From: Pseudomonadota bacterium
Lineage (GTDB): Bacteria; Pseudomonadota; Alphaproteobacteria; Rhodobacterales; Rhodobacteraceae
Direction: 5' to 3'
Assembly: GCA_021813365.1 (NCBI GenBank)
Contig: JAKALB010000009.1
Coordinates: 1-41,929, forward strand
DNA: 41,929 nucleotides
The position numbers and the translations under genes are program-made. Numbering within the stretch: the first letter of the stretch is position 1; each line of letters starts with the position of its first letter. A model generated the notes under the pieces. The model searched no databases. It was given only the letters and a program-made list of their open reading frames with translations, and was not told where the DNA came from. Shown here piece by piece: positions 32,154-41,337 of this stretch.

Positions 32154-34379
32154 TTACCTCAACCTCAGTGCATTCAGCGACACGGAAATCGACGACAGCG
32201 ACATTGCCAGCGCCGCCGCCAGCGGCGTCGCATGGCCGACCAGGGCCAGGGGCACCGCCACCACATTATAGATGCCAGAAATCGCAAAGTTCTCCTTCAT
32301 CCGGCGCACCGCCTGCCCCGCGATCCGCGTGGCATCGGCGATCGGCGCCAGATCATTGCCCAGCAGCACGATGTCCGAGGCCGCCCGCGCCGCATCCAGC
32401 GCCGTGGCGGGCGAGATCGAGACATGTGCGGCGGCCAGCGCCGCCGTGTCGTTCAGCCCGTCGCCCACCATCAGCACCCGATGGCCGCCCTCGCCTAGCC
32501 GCTGCAGATAGGCGGCCTTCTGGGCGGGCAGTGCGCCGGCGGCCCAGGCCTCGATCCCCAGACGATGCGCCATGCCAGCCACCACCGGCTCGGCGTCACC
32601 GGACAGCAGATGCACGCTCTTTCCCTGCGCCTTGAGCGCGGCAATCAACGCCTCTGCCCCCGGCCGGGGCCGGTCGACAAAGGCAAACGCCACGCTGCGG
32701 CCCGCCGCCTGCAAATAGGTCGCCGTCACGTCCAGGGGCTGCGCGCCGCACCAGCTCGCCCGCCCCAGCCGCACGATCTGGCCATTGAGCCGGCCTTCGA
32801 CCCCATGGCCGGGCATCTCGTGGCAGTCCTCCAGCGCCAGCGGCGTGACACCCCGCGCCGTCAGTGCCTGGTCCAGCGCGCGCGCCATCGGATGGCTCGA
32901 AGCCCGCGCCAGAGCCAAGGCCAGGGCCAGATCCTGGGCATCGTGCTCTTCCAGACCGACCGGTTCGGGCAGGCCCAGGGTCAGCGTTCCGGTCTTGTCG
33001 AAGACCACGGTGTCCACTTCGGTCAACCGTTCCAGCGCCGAGCCGGACTTGATCAGCAGCCCCTTCCGGAACAGCCGGCCCGAGGCTGCCGTGGCCACCG
33101 CCGGCACCGCCAGCCCCAGCGCGCAGGGGCAGGTGATGATCAGAACCGCGGCAGAAATGTTCACGGCAAACCGAACATCCCCGCCCGTGGCCCACATCCA
33201 GTAGCCGAAGGCCGAGAACGACAGGATATGAACCAGCGGCGAGTAGATCCGGCTGGCCCTGTCGGCGATCGAGGTGTAGTGCGACTTCGCCGCCTCGGCC
33301 ACCGCCACCAGATCGGCCATCTGGTGCAGACTGCTGGCGCGCCCCGCCGCCGTGACGCGCAGGGTCAGCGGACCGGTCAGGTTGACCTCGCCTGCCGAAA
33401 CCACCGTGCCCTCTCCCGCAAAGGCCGGCAGGCTTTCTCCGGTCAGCAGGCCCCGGTCCACTTCGGATGAACCGGCCACCACCACGCCATCCACCGGCAT
33501 CCGGCCGCCCGGCCGCACCAGCACAAGATCGCCCGCCTTCACTTCGGCAATCGGGCGCAGCACTTCGGCGCCATCCACCAGCACCAGGGCCTTGGGCACT
33601 TCCAGCGCCGCCAGTTCCTCGGCCGCCGAGCGCGCCAGCGCGCGTGTGCGCTGATCCAGATAGCGGCCCAAGAGCAGGAAGAACGCCAGCATCACCGCCG
33701 CATCGAAATAGGCATGCTGGCCGGAATAGGCGGTCTCAAACAGCGAAATCGCCGAGGCCAGGATCAGCGCCAGCGAAATCGGAACATCCATCCCCAATCG
33801 GCCTGCCCGCAGCGCCGCCCAGGCCGATTTGAAGAACGGCTGGCCGACGAAGATCACCGTGGGGATTGCGATCGTGGCCGAAATCCAGTGGAACATGTCG
33901 CGCGTCGCGGCCTCGGCCCCCGACCAGACCGCCACCGACAGCAGCATCACGTTCATCATGGCAAAGAACGCCACGCCCAGCCGCATCAGCAGATCGCGGC
34001 TGACCTTGTCGGTCTCGGTCGAACTGAGCAACTCCGAGTCGAGCTCGTGCGCCTCGTAGCCCACGCCTTCCAGGATCTTGATCAGCCCGTCCGGCGTCAC
34101 CCCGGCATCGGCATCGACACTGACCCGCTTCATGGTCAGGTTGACGCGGGCGGAACGAATGCCCGGAACATCGGCCAGGGCCTGCTCGACCGTGGATATG
34201 CAGGTTGCACAATGCGCGGTCGGCAACGACAGCAGGATGCGCGCGGAATCGGGCTTGCCCAATGCGGCCAGCCGTTCGGCAGCCGGAGCCGCCGCGCAGG
34301 CCGGACAGGCCGAAGCCGACGGCACACCTGACCCGTCATAAGCCTCGGGTTCGGCCGACGGTGAGGCCAGCGCGCTCAT
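32154..34379 (-). CDS. ccoI: Copper-translocating P1B-type ATPase CcoI (FixI)
   Basis: Inner-membrane ATPase that exports copper toward the cbb3 oxidase CuB site. From ATG 34379 it is 741 residues. An N-terminal CPAC (25-28) is followed by an HMA domain with CATC (57-60), the phosphatase motif TGES (313-316), the ion-binding CPC (417-419), the phosphorylated Asp461 in DKTGT, and a GDGLNDTAAL hinge. The CPC and HMA cysteines are those of copper ATPases, and the FixI subgroup is supported by the position between ccoH and ccoS. The upstream in-frame extension is discarded because it overlaps ccoH. Confidence 0.96.
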   Translation of the reverse strand: MSALASPSAEPEAYDGSGVPSASACPACAAAPAAERLAALGKPDSARILLSLPTAHCATCISTVEQALADVPGIRSARVNLTMKRVSVDADAGVTPDGLIKILEGVGYEAHELDSELLSSTETDKVSRDLLMRLGVAFFAMMNVMLLSVAVWSGAEAATRDMFHWISATIAIPTVIFVGQPFFKSAWAALRAGRLGMDVPISLALILASAISLFETAYSGQHAYFDAAVMLAFFLLLGRYLDQRTRALARSAAEELAALEVPKALVLVDGAEVLRPIAEVKAGDLVLVRPGGRMPVDGVVVAGSSEVDRGLLTGESLPAFAGEGTVVSAGEVNLTGPLTLRVTAAGRASSLHQMADLVAVAEAAKSHYTSIADRASRIYSPLVHILSFSAFGYWMWATGGDVRFAVNISAAVLIITCPCALGLAVPAVATAASGRLFRKGLLIKSGSALERLTEVDTVVFDKTGTLTLGLPEPVGLEEHDAQDLALALALARASSHPMARALDQALTARGVTPLALEDCHEMPGHGVEGRLNGQIVRLGRASWCGAQPLDVTATYLQAAGRSVAFAFVDRPRPGAEALIAALKAQGKSVHLLSGDAEPVVAGMAHRLGIEAWAAGALPAQKAAYLQRLGEGGHRVLMVGDGLNDTAALAAAHVSISPATALDAARAASDIVLLGNDLAPIADATRIAGQAVRRMKENFAISGIYNVVAVPLALVGHATPLAAALAMSLSSISVSLNALRLR

Positions 34380-34383
34380 GGCC

Positions 34384-34848
34384 TCAACCTTCCACCCTGA
34401 AGTCCAGCCGTTGCTGGAACAGCGTGCCATCGGCCGCATGAGCCACGACGCGCATCATCCATTTGCCGGGACGCAGATCCTCGCGGGCCTGATAGGCCCC
34501 GTCGGCGCCCTGCACGAAACTTGGAGATCTGTCGTCGCGCGCCTCGGTCGGGCGCCCGATCAGCACGCTCAGGTCACGCAGCGTCACGGGCTTGCCATCC
34601 GGGCCGACGAAATCCAGCCGCACGATGCCGGTTTCCTGATCATAGCTGGGCTTCAGCGTCCAACCCAGCGCCAGTTGCGCGGCCTTGTCGGCATCGAAAT
34701 CCTGACTGGCCAGATAGCTGCTGTCCACCTCCAGCCCCGGAAAGGTTGCAATCGCCTGCCAGGCCATCACCACATTCACCGCGATGATCACGGCAAAAGC
34801 CGAGACCGTCAGCACCAGCATGTGCCATCCCTTGAATTCGCGCGTCAT
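34384..34848 (-). CDS. ccoH: Cbb3 oxidase assembly protein CcoH (FixH)
   Basis: A 154-residue membrane-anchored protein that stabilises the cbb3 complex during assembly. MTREFKGWHML leads into one transmembrane helix (about 10-32), followed by a periplasmic beta-rich domain with the FixH features LGWTLKPSY and DFVGPDGKPV. It lies 27 bp after ccoG and 4 bp before ccoI. Confidence 0.95.
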   Translation of the reverse strand: MTREFKGWHMLVLTVSAFAVIIAVNVVMAWQAIATFPGLEVDSSYLASQDFDADKAAQLALGWTLKPSYDQETGIVRLDFVGPDGKPVTLRDLSVLIGRPTEARDDRSPSFVQGADGAYQAREDLRPGKWMMRVVAHAADGTLFQQRLDFRVEG

Positions 34849-34875
34849 CCTTTCGCTTCCTTTCCTGTCGCAAGC

Positions 34876-36312
34876 TCAGTCGGGCTTGCCGGTTCCGGCA
34901 AAGGTCGTATCCTTTGACACCCGGTCTGTCTTGGGTTGTTCGGCAGTCCCCTGATCCTCGATCCATAGCCGCACCGGGGTCCGTTCGGCCTTGGCGGCGG
35001 CGCTGTCCCTGGGGGCGATCAGAAACAGGCGCTGTTCCAGGGTCTCGTTGGCGGGAACCTTCACCTTCAGATCATTGGTGCCTTCCAGCTGCAAGACAAA
35101 GGTCGACTCGGGCGATGTGGCCGAGATCATGAACCACCGATCCTCGCTGTGCTTGTTGCGCAGCCGCAGATCATAGGCATCGCGAATCGAGCCGTCGGCC
35201 AATGTCACGTAAAGCGGGCTGCGGACCGGCGTCACGTTCATCTCGATATCCTTGCGGATGAACAGCGCCACGATCAGGGCAACGCCGATCCCGCTCCACA
35301 AGACGGTGTAGAGGATGGTGCGGGGACGCAGGATGTGCTGCCAGACCGGCTTGTCAGGCAGGCCCGCGCGCTCTCGCGCCTCGTCGGTCAGCGCCATATA
35401 GGCCACCAGACCGCGGGGTTTGCCGATCTTGTCCATCATGCTGTCGCATGCGTCGATGCAAAGGCCGCAGGTGATGCAGGCCATCTGCTGACCGTTGCGG
35501 ATGTCGATGCCCATCGGGCAGACGTTCACGCAGGCCATGCAGTCGATGCAGTCACCGTTGCCCTCTACATTCTGCTTGCCGCGCGGCTCGCCACGCCAGC
35601 TGCGATAGCCGATGGTGATCGTGTCCTCGTCCATCATCGCGGCCTGGATGCGCGGCCAGGGGCAGGCGTAGATGCAGATCTGCTCGCGCGCAAAACCACC
35701 GAAGAAGAACGTGGTGAAGGTCAGGATCGCCATGCTGATATATGCAACCGGATGGGCGGTGCCGTGGATCAGATTGTTCAGCAGCGTCGGCGCGTCGGTA
35801 AAATAGAACACCCAGGCCCCGCCGGTGGCCAGGCCGATCAGCAGCCAGATCGCCCACTTCAGCGCGCGCTTGCGGATCTTCTCGGCATTCCAGGCCTGCC
35901 GGTGCAGCCGGATGCGGGCGTTGCGGTCGCCTTCGACCCAGCGCTCTACCAGGATGAACAGGTCGGTCCACACGGTCTGCGGGCAGGCATAGCCACACCA
36001 GACCCGGCCGGCCGCGCTGGTGAACAGGAACAGGCCCAGACCCGCCATGATCAGCAGGCCCGCCACGAAGTAGAATTCGTGGGGCCATATCTCGATCATG
36101 AAGAAGAAGAAGCGCCGGTCGGCCAGGTCGACCAGAACCGCCTGGTCGGGCATCGAAGGGCCACGATCCCAGCGGATCCAGGGCGTGAGGTAATAGATAC
36201 CCAGCGTCACGGCCATGATCCACCACTTCAACGTGCGGAACTTGCCCTTGACTCGGCGGGGAAACACCGGCTCGCGCGCGGCATACAAGGATTGGTTCTG
36301 TGAATCGGACAT
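34876..36312 (-). CDS. ccoG: Cbb3 oxidase accessory iron-sulfur protein CcoG (RdxB/FixG)
   Basis: A 478-residue membrane ferredoxin-like protein thought to reduce Cu(II) for delivery to the oxidase, or to sense redox state. It has five or so transmembrane helices, a CGYACPQTVW motif (about 106-115), and two [4Fe-4S] clusters with CIDCMACVNVCP and CITCGLCIDAC; the last Cys is not followed by the usual Pro. A C-terminal Ig-like domain (about 355-470) ends the protein. It starts 54 bp downstream of an FNR-type box and heads ccoG-ccoH-ccoI-ccoS, the assembly operon. Confidence 0.97.
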   Translation of the reverse strand: MSDSQNQSLYAAREPVFPRRVKGKFRTLKWWIMAVTLGIYYLTPWIRWDRGPSMPDQAVLVDLADRRFFFFMIEIWPHEFYFVAGLLIMAGLGLFLFTSAAGRVWCGYACPQTVWTDLFILVERWVEGDRNARIRLHRQAWNAEKIRKRALKWAIWLLIGLATGGAWVFYFTDAPTLLNNLIHGTAHPVAYISMAILTFTTFFFGGFAREQICIYACPWPRIQAAMMDEDTITIGYRSWRGEPRGKQNVEGNGDCIDCMACVNVCPMGIDIRNGQQMACITCGLCIDACDSMMDKIGKPRGLVAYMALTDEARERAGLPDKPVWQHILRPRTILYTVLWSGIGVALIVALFIRKDIEMNVTPVRSPLYVTLADGSIRDAYDLRLRNKHSEDRWFMISATSPESTFVLQLEGTNDLKVKVPANETLEQRLFLIAPRDSAAAKAERTPVRLWIEDQGTAEQPKTDRVSKDTTFAGTGKPD

Positions 36313-36365
36313 TATGGACTTCCTGTTCGCCCTCCGGTTTCTGCACCGCGGCGGCGGGCCCGGCC

Positions 36366-36379
36366 TTGACTTAAATCAA
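36366..36379. promoter_or_regulatory. FNR-type box upstream of ccoG
   Basis: TTGACTTAAATCAA, one base from the perfect TTGAT-N4-ATCAA consensus, centred 60 bp upstream of the ccoG start codon. If it acts as a class II site centred at -41.5, transcription would start about 19 nt before the ATG. FnrL is encoded 5 kb to the right. Confidence 0.85.
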
Positions 36380-36486
36380 GGGGTTTCCAGTTTCCTCCGG
36401 CCCCGACGCGCCCGGCCCTGCATCCCGCGCCATTCCGCCTTGCCGGTCATGCGTGCGCAGGCTGAAACCTTGGGCTCACAATGAAA

Positions 36487-36512
36487 CCAGGGCCGGATTT
36501 CTCCGACCCTGG
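36487..36512 (-). terminator. Second terminator-like hairpin after ccoP
   Basis: An 11-bp stem with one mismatch (CCAGGGCCGGA, loop TTTC, TCCGACCCTGG). Read on the minus strand, the hairpin is followed by TTTCATTGTG, a modest U-rich tail as in intrinsic terminators. Confidence 0.65.
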
Positions 36513-36520
36513 CAAACTGA

Positions 36521-36567
36521 TCACCGGCGCCCGCAGGAAACGCGCGAACAGGAACGGGCGCCGGTGA
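36521..36567 (-). terminator. Hairpin directly after ccoP
   Basis: A perfect 13-bp inverted repeat (TCACCGGCGCCCG / CGGGCGCCGGTGA) with a 21-nt loop, 39 bp after the ccoP stop. No U-tract follows directly, so it may act in mRNA 3'-end protection rather than termination. It separates ccoNOQP from the FNR-controlled ccoG operon. Confidence 0.7.
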
Positions 36568-36605
36568 CTGGCCGCCGGAGCGCAGGGCTCCGGTGGCCAT
36601 TCCGC

Positions 36606-37523
36606 TTACTCGCCGCCACCCAGAGCGTGGACGTAGGTCGCGACCGAGCGGATGTCGCCCTCGCTCAGACGTCCGCTCCAGGCTGGCATGACGCCGCCGC
36701 GACCATTGGCGATCGTGGCCGTCAACTGTGCCTCCGATCCGCCATAGAGCCAGATCGCATCGGTCAGGTTCGGGGCACCCATGTCGCGGTTGCCCTGGCC
36801 CCCGTCACCATGGCAGGCAACGCAGTTGTCGGCAAAGAGCTGCATTCCGGCGGCGGCCTTCGCCTCGTCCGCCGACTGGCCCGAGATCTTCAGCACATAG
36901 TTCACCAGCTGGCCGATCTGATCCGCGGTCAGCTTGGCCGAGGCGGCATCCGCCATCGGACCGGGGGCGGCATTCTCGGCCCAGGCCGGCATGTAAAGGC
37001 CCACGTTGCGAGCATCTGCATCGGTGGTGTTGCGCACCCCATGGCTGACCGTGGCCACGATCGCATCCATGGTGCCGCCGAACAGCCAGTCGTTGTCGCT
37101 CAGCGTCGGGTAGCCCTTGGCCGGGTTGCCCTGGCCTTCGCGCATGTGGCACTGCACGCAATAGGTATTGAACACCGCCTTGCCCGCATTGGCGGCATAA
37201 TCCTTCAGCGTGGCGTCAGCCGGGATCGCGTTCACATCGGCCGCGACCAGCTTGGCCTTGACCTCGGCGTTCTTGGCGTCCCAGGCGGCGATATCGTCAT
37301 CAACAGCCTTGCGCTCGGACGGGCCATAGATCCCTTGCGTTGCATGGCTGATCAGCGGCCAGGCGGGGTAGAACACCGTATAGCCCAGGCCCCAGATCAC
37401 GGTCAGATAGAAGATCCAGACCCACCAGCGCGGCAGCGGGTTGTTCAGCTCTTCGATCCCGTCCCACTGATGGCCGGTCGTGCCGACGTCTTCGGATTTG
37501 GTGGTCACTTTCTTGGCACACAT
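36606..37523 (-). CDS. ccoP: Cbb3-type cytochrome oxidase subunit III (dihaem cytochrome c)
   Basis: A 305-residue dihaem cytochrome c anchored by one helix (about 33-52, WWVWIFYLTVIWGLGYTVFY) with its N-terminus in the cytoplasm. It passes electrons to CcoO and CcoN. Two haem sites are seen, CVQCH (122-126) and CVACH (234-238), with Met ligands likely in MPAW (178-181) and in the later MPAW. The ATG at 37523 follows GGAG...GAGG and lies 4 bp after the ccoQ stop; the open frame further upstream overlaps ccoQ and is not coding. Confidence 0.97.
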   Translation of the reverse strand: MCAKKVTTKSEDVGTTGHQWDGIEELNNPLPRWWVWIFYLTVIWGLGYTVFYPAWPLISHATQGIYGPSERKAVDDDIAAWDAKNAEVKAKLVAADVNAIPADATLKDYAANAGKAVFNTYCVQCHMREGQGNPAKGYPTLSDNDWLFGGTMDAIVATVSHGVRNTTDADARNVGLYMPAWAENAAPGPMADAASAKLTADQIGQLVNYVLKISGQSADEAKAAAGMQLFADNCVACHGDGGQGNRDMGAPNLTDAIWLYGGSEAQLTATIANGRGGVMPAWSGRLSEGDIRSVATYVHALGGGE

Positions 37524-37527
37524 GACC

Positions 37528-37764
37528 TCAGGCTCCTTTCGGGTCGCCCAGGGCCGCGCGCGCGGCCCGGGAATCTGACTTCTGTGCCGGATTGCCGGCC
37601 CCGGGATGGGTGTCGTGGCGGAAGATCGCGTTGGCCGCCTCTTCATGGGCCTGGCGACTGCCGGGACGGAACACCCACAGCACGGCCAGGACGAAGAAGA
37701 CCGCCATTCCCACAAGCGCCCAGCTCAGTGCGAACTGATTCAGGACGGTGAAGGTGTCTTGCAT
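37528..37764 (-). CDS. ccoQ: Cbb3-type cytochrome oxidase subunit CcoQ
   Basis: A 78-residue single-pass membrane subunit; its helix is LVGMAVFFVLAVLWVFRPG (about 17-36), followed by the family motif FRPGSRQAHEEAANAIFRHD. CcoQ stabilises the complex and, in Rhodobacter, was linked to oxygen signalling. It lies between ccoO (11 bp) and ccoP (4 bp). The polar tail beyond residue 50 is longer than in some relatives. Confidence 0.95.
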   Translation of the reverse strand: MQDTFTVLNQFALSWALVGMAVFFVLAVLWVFRPGSRQAHEEAANAIFRHDTHPGAGNPAQKSDSRAARAALGDPKGA

Positions 37765-37775
37765 GATCCCCTCCC

Positions 37776-38507
37776 TCAGCGCATCGGATCGGGCTTGAAG
37801 GTCGTGAAGTCGACCATCGTGCCCAGGACTTGCAGATAGGCGATCAGCGCGTCCATCTCGGTCACCTTGTCCGGTTGGCCGTCGAAATCGTCGACGACGA
37901 CCTTCTCGCCATACCGGCCGATCAGGCCGCTGCTATCCCCGGTCGGGGTCGCCTGGGCCACCAGATCGGCCTGGGCGTTGGCGATTTCCTCCTCGGAATA
38001 GGGAACCCCGACCATGGCATTGGCCGTCAGCAGCTCTGCGGCATATTTGCCGTCGATCTCGGTGCTGGCCAGAAAGCCGTATTTCGGCATCACCGATTCC
38101 GGCACCACCAGTTGCGGATCGATCAGGTGATCGACGTGCCAGGCATTGGAGTAGCGACCGCCCACGCGGGCCAGGTCAGGCCCGGTCCGCTTGGACCCCC
38201 ACTGGAACGGATGGTCGTACATCGACTCGGCCGCCAGCGAATAGTGGCCATAGCGCTCGACCTCGTCCCGCATCGGGCGGATCATCTGGCTGTGGCACAC
38301 ATAGCAGCCCTCGCGGACGTAGATCGCGCGCCCCTCCAGCTCCAGCGGCGTATAGGGCCGCATCCCGTCCACCTTCTCGATCGTGTTCTCCATGTAGAAC
38401 AGGGGAACGATCTCGACGATGCCACCGATGGTCACCACCAGCAGGCTGAGGATCAGAAGCAGCGTTGCGTTGGTCTCGATGACCTTGTGCTTGTCAAGAA
38501 AAGCCAT
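37776..38507 (-). CDS. ccoO: Cbb3-type cytochrome oxidase subunit II (monohaem cytochrome c)
   Basis: A 243-residue membrane-anchored cytochrome c that hands electrons to CcoN. One N-terminal helix (about 14-34) precedes the conserved [17 protein letters not shown] segment with haem site C68-x2-C71-H72; a Met ligand likely lies in the MPKYGFL loop. It is 15 bp after ccoN and 11 bp before ccoQ. Confidence 0.97.
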   Translation of the reverse strand: MAFLDKHKVIETNATLLLILSLLVVTIGGIVEIVPLFYMENTIEKVDGMRPYTPLELEGRAIYVREGCYVCHSQMIRPMRDEVERYGHYSLAAESMYDHPFQWGSKRTGPDLARVGGRYSNAWHVDHLIDPQLVVPESVMPKYGFLASTEIDGKYAAELLTANAMVGVPYSEEEIANAQADLVAQATPTGDSSGLIGRYGEKVVVDDFDGQPDKVTEMDALIAYLQVLGTMVDFTTFKPDPMR

Positions 38508-38522
38508 TCTGTCGCCCTCCGA

Positions 38523-40142
38523 TCATTCAGCCGGCACGACGTTGTTCGCGTTCAGGGCCGACCTGGCCGGCTGTCCGCGCACCGTCATGATAAGGTTGTA
38601 GGTCATGATCAGCGCCCCGGTCAGGTACATCGCCCCGCCCAGTCCGCGAACCACATACATCGGGAACTTGGCCGCCACCGTGTCGGCAAAGGCGTTCACC
38701 AGGAAACCGTTGGCGTCGACTTCACGCCACATCAGGCCTTCCATGATGCCTGTCACCCACATGGACGAGGCGTAAAGCACGATCCCGATCGTCGCCAGCC
38801 AGAAGTGCCAGTTGACCAGGCGCAGGCTGTACAACCCGCTCCGGTTCCACAGCCGCGGCGTCAGGAAATACAGCGCGCCAAAGGTGATCATGCCGTTCCA
38901 GCCCAGCGCGCCCGAATGCACGTGCCCGATGGTCCAGTCCGTATAGTGGGACAGCGAGTTCACCGCCTTGATCGACATCATCGGCCCTTCGAAGGTCGAC
39001 ATGCCGTAAAAGCCCAGGCTGATCACCATCATCCGGATGATCGGATCGGTGCGCAACTTGTCCCAGGCCCCCGACAGCGTCATCAGGCCGTTGATCATGC
39101 CACCCCAGGACGGCATCCACAGCATGACCGAGAACACCATGCCCAGGGTCGAGGCCCATTCCGGCAGTGCGGTATAGTGCAGGTGGTGCGGGCCGGCCCA
39201 GATATAGAGGAAGATCAGGGCCCAGAAGTGGATGATCGACAGTTTGTAGCTGAAGATCGGCCGTTCCGCCTGTTTCGGCACGAAGTAATACATCATGCCC
39301 AGGAAACCGGCGGTCAGGAAGAAGCCCACCGCGTTGTGGCCGTACCACCATTGCACCATCGCATCCTGCACGCCGCCGGTGACCTGCACCGAGGCCGAGC
39401 CGAGCAGCGAGACCGGGATCGCCAGGTTGTTCACGATATGCAGCATGGCGATCGTGATGATCATCGACAGGATGAACCAGTTCGCCACGTAGATGTGGGG
39501 TTCCTTGCGCTTGAACAGCGTGCCCATGAAGACCAGCAGGAAGGCCACCCAGACCACCACGATCCACAGATCGATGTGCCAGGCGGTCTCGGCATATTCC
39601 TTGCCCTCCGAGCCGCCCAGGACATAGGACGACGCGGCCAGCACGATCATCAGCTGCCAGCCCCAGAACACGAACCAGCCCAGATTGCCGCCCCACAGCC
39701 GCGTCGCGCAGGTGCGCTGCACGATGTAGAAGGCGCTCATGATCAGGGCGTTGCCGCCAAAGGCGAAGATGACCGCGCTGGTGTGCAGCGGCCGCAAGCG
39801 CCCGAAGTTCAGGATGCCTTCCAGCGACAGGCCGCCGATATGGCTGATGTTGAGGGCCGGAAAGGCCAATTGAAAGGCGATGACAACGCCGACCAGAAAG
39901 CCCACGACCCCCCAGAAGGTCGTGGCAATGACCCCTGCCCGGACGACACCGTCCATATATTCGTCTTGCGGATGAACCCGCGGCTCGCCAACCTGACGCA
40001 ACGAATAGATGAAGGCGATGGCCGCTGCCACCGCCACTTCGATCGCGTTCACTTGGTAGGCCAGGTCATGCGCGAAATTCGCCGCGTAGACGGCGACCAC
40101 CGCTACCAAGGCGAGAAGCGCCAATTTGACATAATCCCACAT
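38523..40142 (-). CDS. ccoN: Cbb3-type cytochrome oxidase catalytic subunit I
   Basis: The 12-helix catalytic subunit with low-spin haem b and the haem b3-CuB site; it reduces oxygen to water at high affinity and pumps protons. The 539-residue protein from ATG 40142 (AAGGGAC upstream) shows conserved His-bearing segments [51 protein letters not shown] and the helix XI stretch [12 protein letters not shown]. The gene order N-O-Q-P is the standard one. Two FNR-type boxes lie in the 210-bp gap to the divergent stress gene. Confidence 0.98.
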   Translation of the reverse strand: MWDYVKLALLALVAVVAVYAANFAHDLAYQVNAIEVAVAAAIAFIYSLRQVGEPRVHPQDEYMDGVVRAGVIATTFWGVVGFLVGVVIAFQLAFPALNISHIGGLSLEGILNFGRLRPLHTSAVIFAFGGNALIMSAFYIVQRTCATRLWGGNLGWFVFWGWQLMIVLAASSYVLGGSEGKEYAETAWHIDLWIVVVWVAFLLVFMGTLFKRKEPHIYVANWFILSMIITIAMLHIVNNLAIPVSLLGSASVQVTGGVQDAMVQWWYGHNAVGFFLTAGFLGMMYYFVPKQAERPIFSYKLSIIHFWALIFLYIWAGPHHLHYTALPEWASTLGMVFSVMLWMPSWGGMINGLMTLSGAWDKLRTDPIIRMMVISLGFYGMSTFEGPMMSIKAVNSLSHYTDWTIGHVHSGALGWNGMITFGALYFLTPRLWNRSGLYSLRLVNWHFWLATIGIVLYASSMWVTGIMEGLMWREVDANGFLVNAFADTVAAKFPMYVVRGLGGAMYLTGALIMTYNLIMTVRGQPARSALNANNVVPAE

Positions 40143-40250
40143 TCTCGTGTCCCTTCGTCCTGTGCCCCACCGGCGGTCGCAGACGACTCGCCCCCCTTGC
40201 CGATGAGGGTGCTGACATTCCGCTATTGCCGCCCCGCAGCATTGCCTGCC

Positions 40251-40264
40251 TTGATCCATGTCAA
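40251..40264. promoter_or_regulatory. FNR-type box, ccoN side
   Basis: TTGATCCATGTCAA, matching TTGAT-N4-ATCAA in nine of ten positions. It is centred 115 bp from the ccoN start codon, which would leave a leader of about 74 nt if it acts as a -41.5 activator site. Confidence 0.8.
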
Positions 40265-40282
40265 CACCGCGTGAACAGGGGG

Positions 40283-40296
40283 TTGATCAAGGTCAA
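40283..40296. promoter_or_regulatory. FNR-type box, universal stress gene side
   Basis: TTGATCAAGGTCAA, also nine of ten consensus positions. It is centred 63 bp upstream of the stress gene's ATG, the same geometry as the ccoG box to its gene. The two boxes in this gap are 32 bp centre to centre, about three helical turns. Confidence 0.8.
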
Positions 40297-40352
40297 TGCG
40301 CGGCGTCCAGTGGACGTGCAGTCTTGCCCCCATGATCCGCAAGGAGGACACC

Positions 40353-41204
40353 ATGAGCTACAAATCGATCCTGACCGTCGTCCTGTCACCCAAAGACGCC
40401 GAGGCGCAGATTCTGGCCGCTGCCAAAATTGCCGAGGCCAATGACGGGCATCTCGATATCCTGGCTCTGGGCGTGGACCACTCCCAGGCCGGGTATTCCT
40501 ATATCGGTGCCGGAGCCGTGTTGATGGCTGCCACGATCGACCGCGCCGAGCAGGATGCCCGCGCGGCCGAAACCGCCGCCCGCAAGGCGGTGGATGAACT
40601 CGGCTTCGATGTCCGCTGGTCCATCGAAACCGTCGCGGCCCAGGTGGGCTCGGTGGTGGATGTCGTGGCCAATGCCGCACGTTTCGCCGACCTTGTCGTG
40701 CTGCCCCTGCCCTACGGGCCCGGTCGCGGCATGGACAGCGAGGCTGTGATCGAGGCCGCGTTGTTCGAGGGCAGCGCCCCGGTCCTGGTGCTGCCTGATG
40801 GCGCCTCGATCGACCATCTGGTGGCGCCGCGCAGGGTGGTGCTGGCCTGGAACCAGTCGAACGAGGCACTGGCGGCGGCCCGCGCGGCCCTGCCCCTGCT
40901 GAAGGCGGCCGAACAGGTGAATGTCACGGTGATCGACCCGCCCACGCATGGGGCGGAACGGTCCGATCCTGGCGGCGTTCTCAGCCAGTGGCTGGTCAGG
41001 CATGGCGCAAAGGCCGAAGTCTCCGTCCTGGCGCTGAATCTGCCCAAGGTATCGGACGTGCTGAACCGTCATGCCCAGGACATCGACGCCGACATGATCG
41101 TGATGGGCGCCTATGGCCATTCCCGCATCCGCGAGGCGGTGCTGGGCGGGGCCACCCGGGCAATGCTGACCAAGGCCAGGGTGCCGGTCCTCATGGCGCA
41201 TTGA
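40353..41204 (+). CDS. Universal stress protein, two tandem Usp domains
   Basis: A 283-residue cytoplasmic protein with two Usp folds (about 1-145 and 150-283). The second ends GAYGHSRIREAVLGGATRAML, which fits the ATP-binding G-x2-G-x9-G(S/T) pattern; the first half is degenerate at this site. AAGGAGGACACC precedes ATG 40353. It is divergent from ccoN and shares the gap with two FNR-type boxes, so it is probably induced at low oxygen, as with the Usp genes found in the same place in other Rhodobacterales. Its exact role is not known. Confidence 0.92.
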   Translation: MSYKSILTVVLSPKDAEAQILAAAKIAEANDGHLDILALGVDHSQAGYSYIGAGAVLMAATIDRAEQDARAAETAARKAVDELGFDVRWSIETVAAQVGSVVDVVANAARFADLVVLPLPYGPGRGMDSEAVIEAALFEGSAPVLVLPDGASIDHLVAPRRVVLAWNQSNEALAAARAALPLLKAAEQVNVTVIDPPTHGAERSDPGGVLSQWLVRHGAKAEVSVLALNLPKVSDVLNRHAQDIDADMIVMGAYGHSRIREAVLGGATRAMLTKARVPVLMAH

Positions 41205-41266
41205 CCGCCACCGGGCCGGCTGGCTGCGTGCCGGCCTGCCCGCAGATCGCCCCCTGAAGACCGACG

Positions 41267-41297
41267 CCGGGGCTTGCCTGCGGGGGGCCAGCCCCGG
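41267..41297. terminator. Hairpin between the stress gene and fnrL
   Basis: CCGGGGCT (41267-41274) and AGCCCCGG (41290-41297) form a perfect 8-bp stem with a 15-nt loop between two convergent genes. No U-tract is seen. Confidence 0.5.
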
Positions 41298-41337
41298 GGG
41301 CGGCGTGGTTTCGCCCCTTTTCCGGGCGATCGGATGA

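Noticed and set aside
37830-40274. An 814-codon plus-strand open frame opposite ccoN and ccoO
   Set aside because: It mirrors high-GC third positions of well-supported cco genes; the translation is His/Arg/Gln-rich with no domain.
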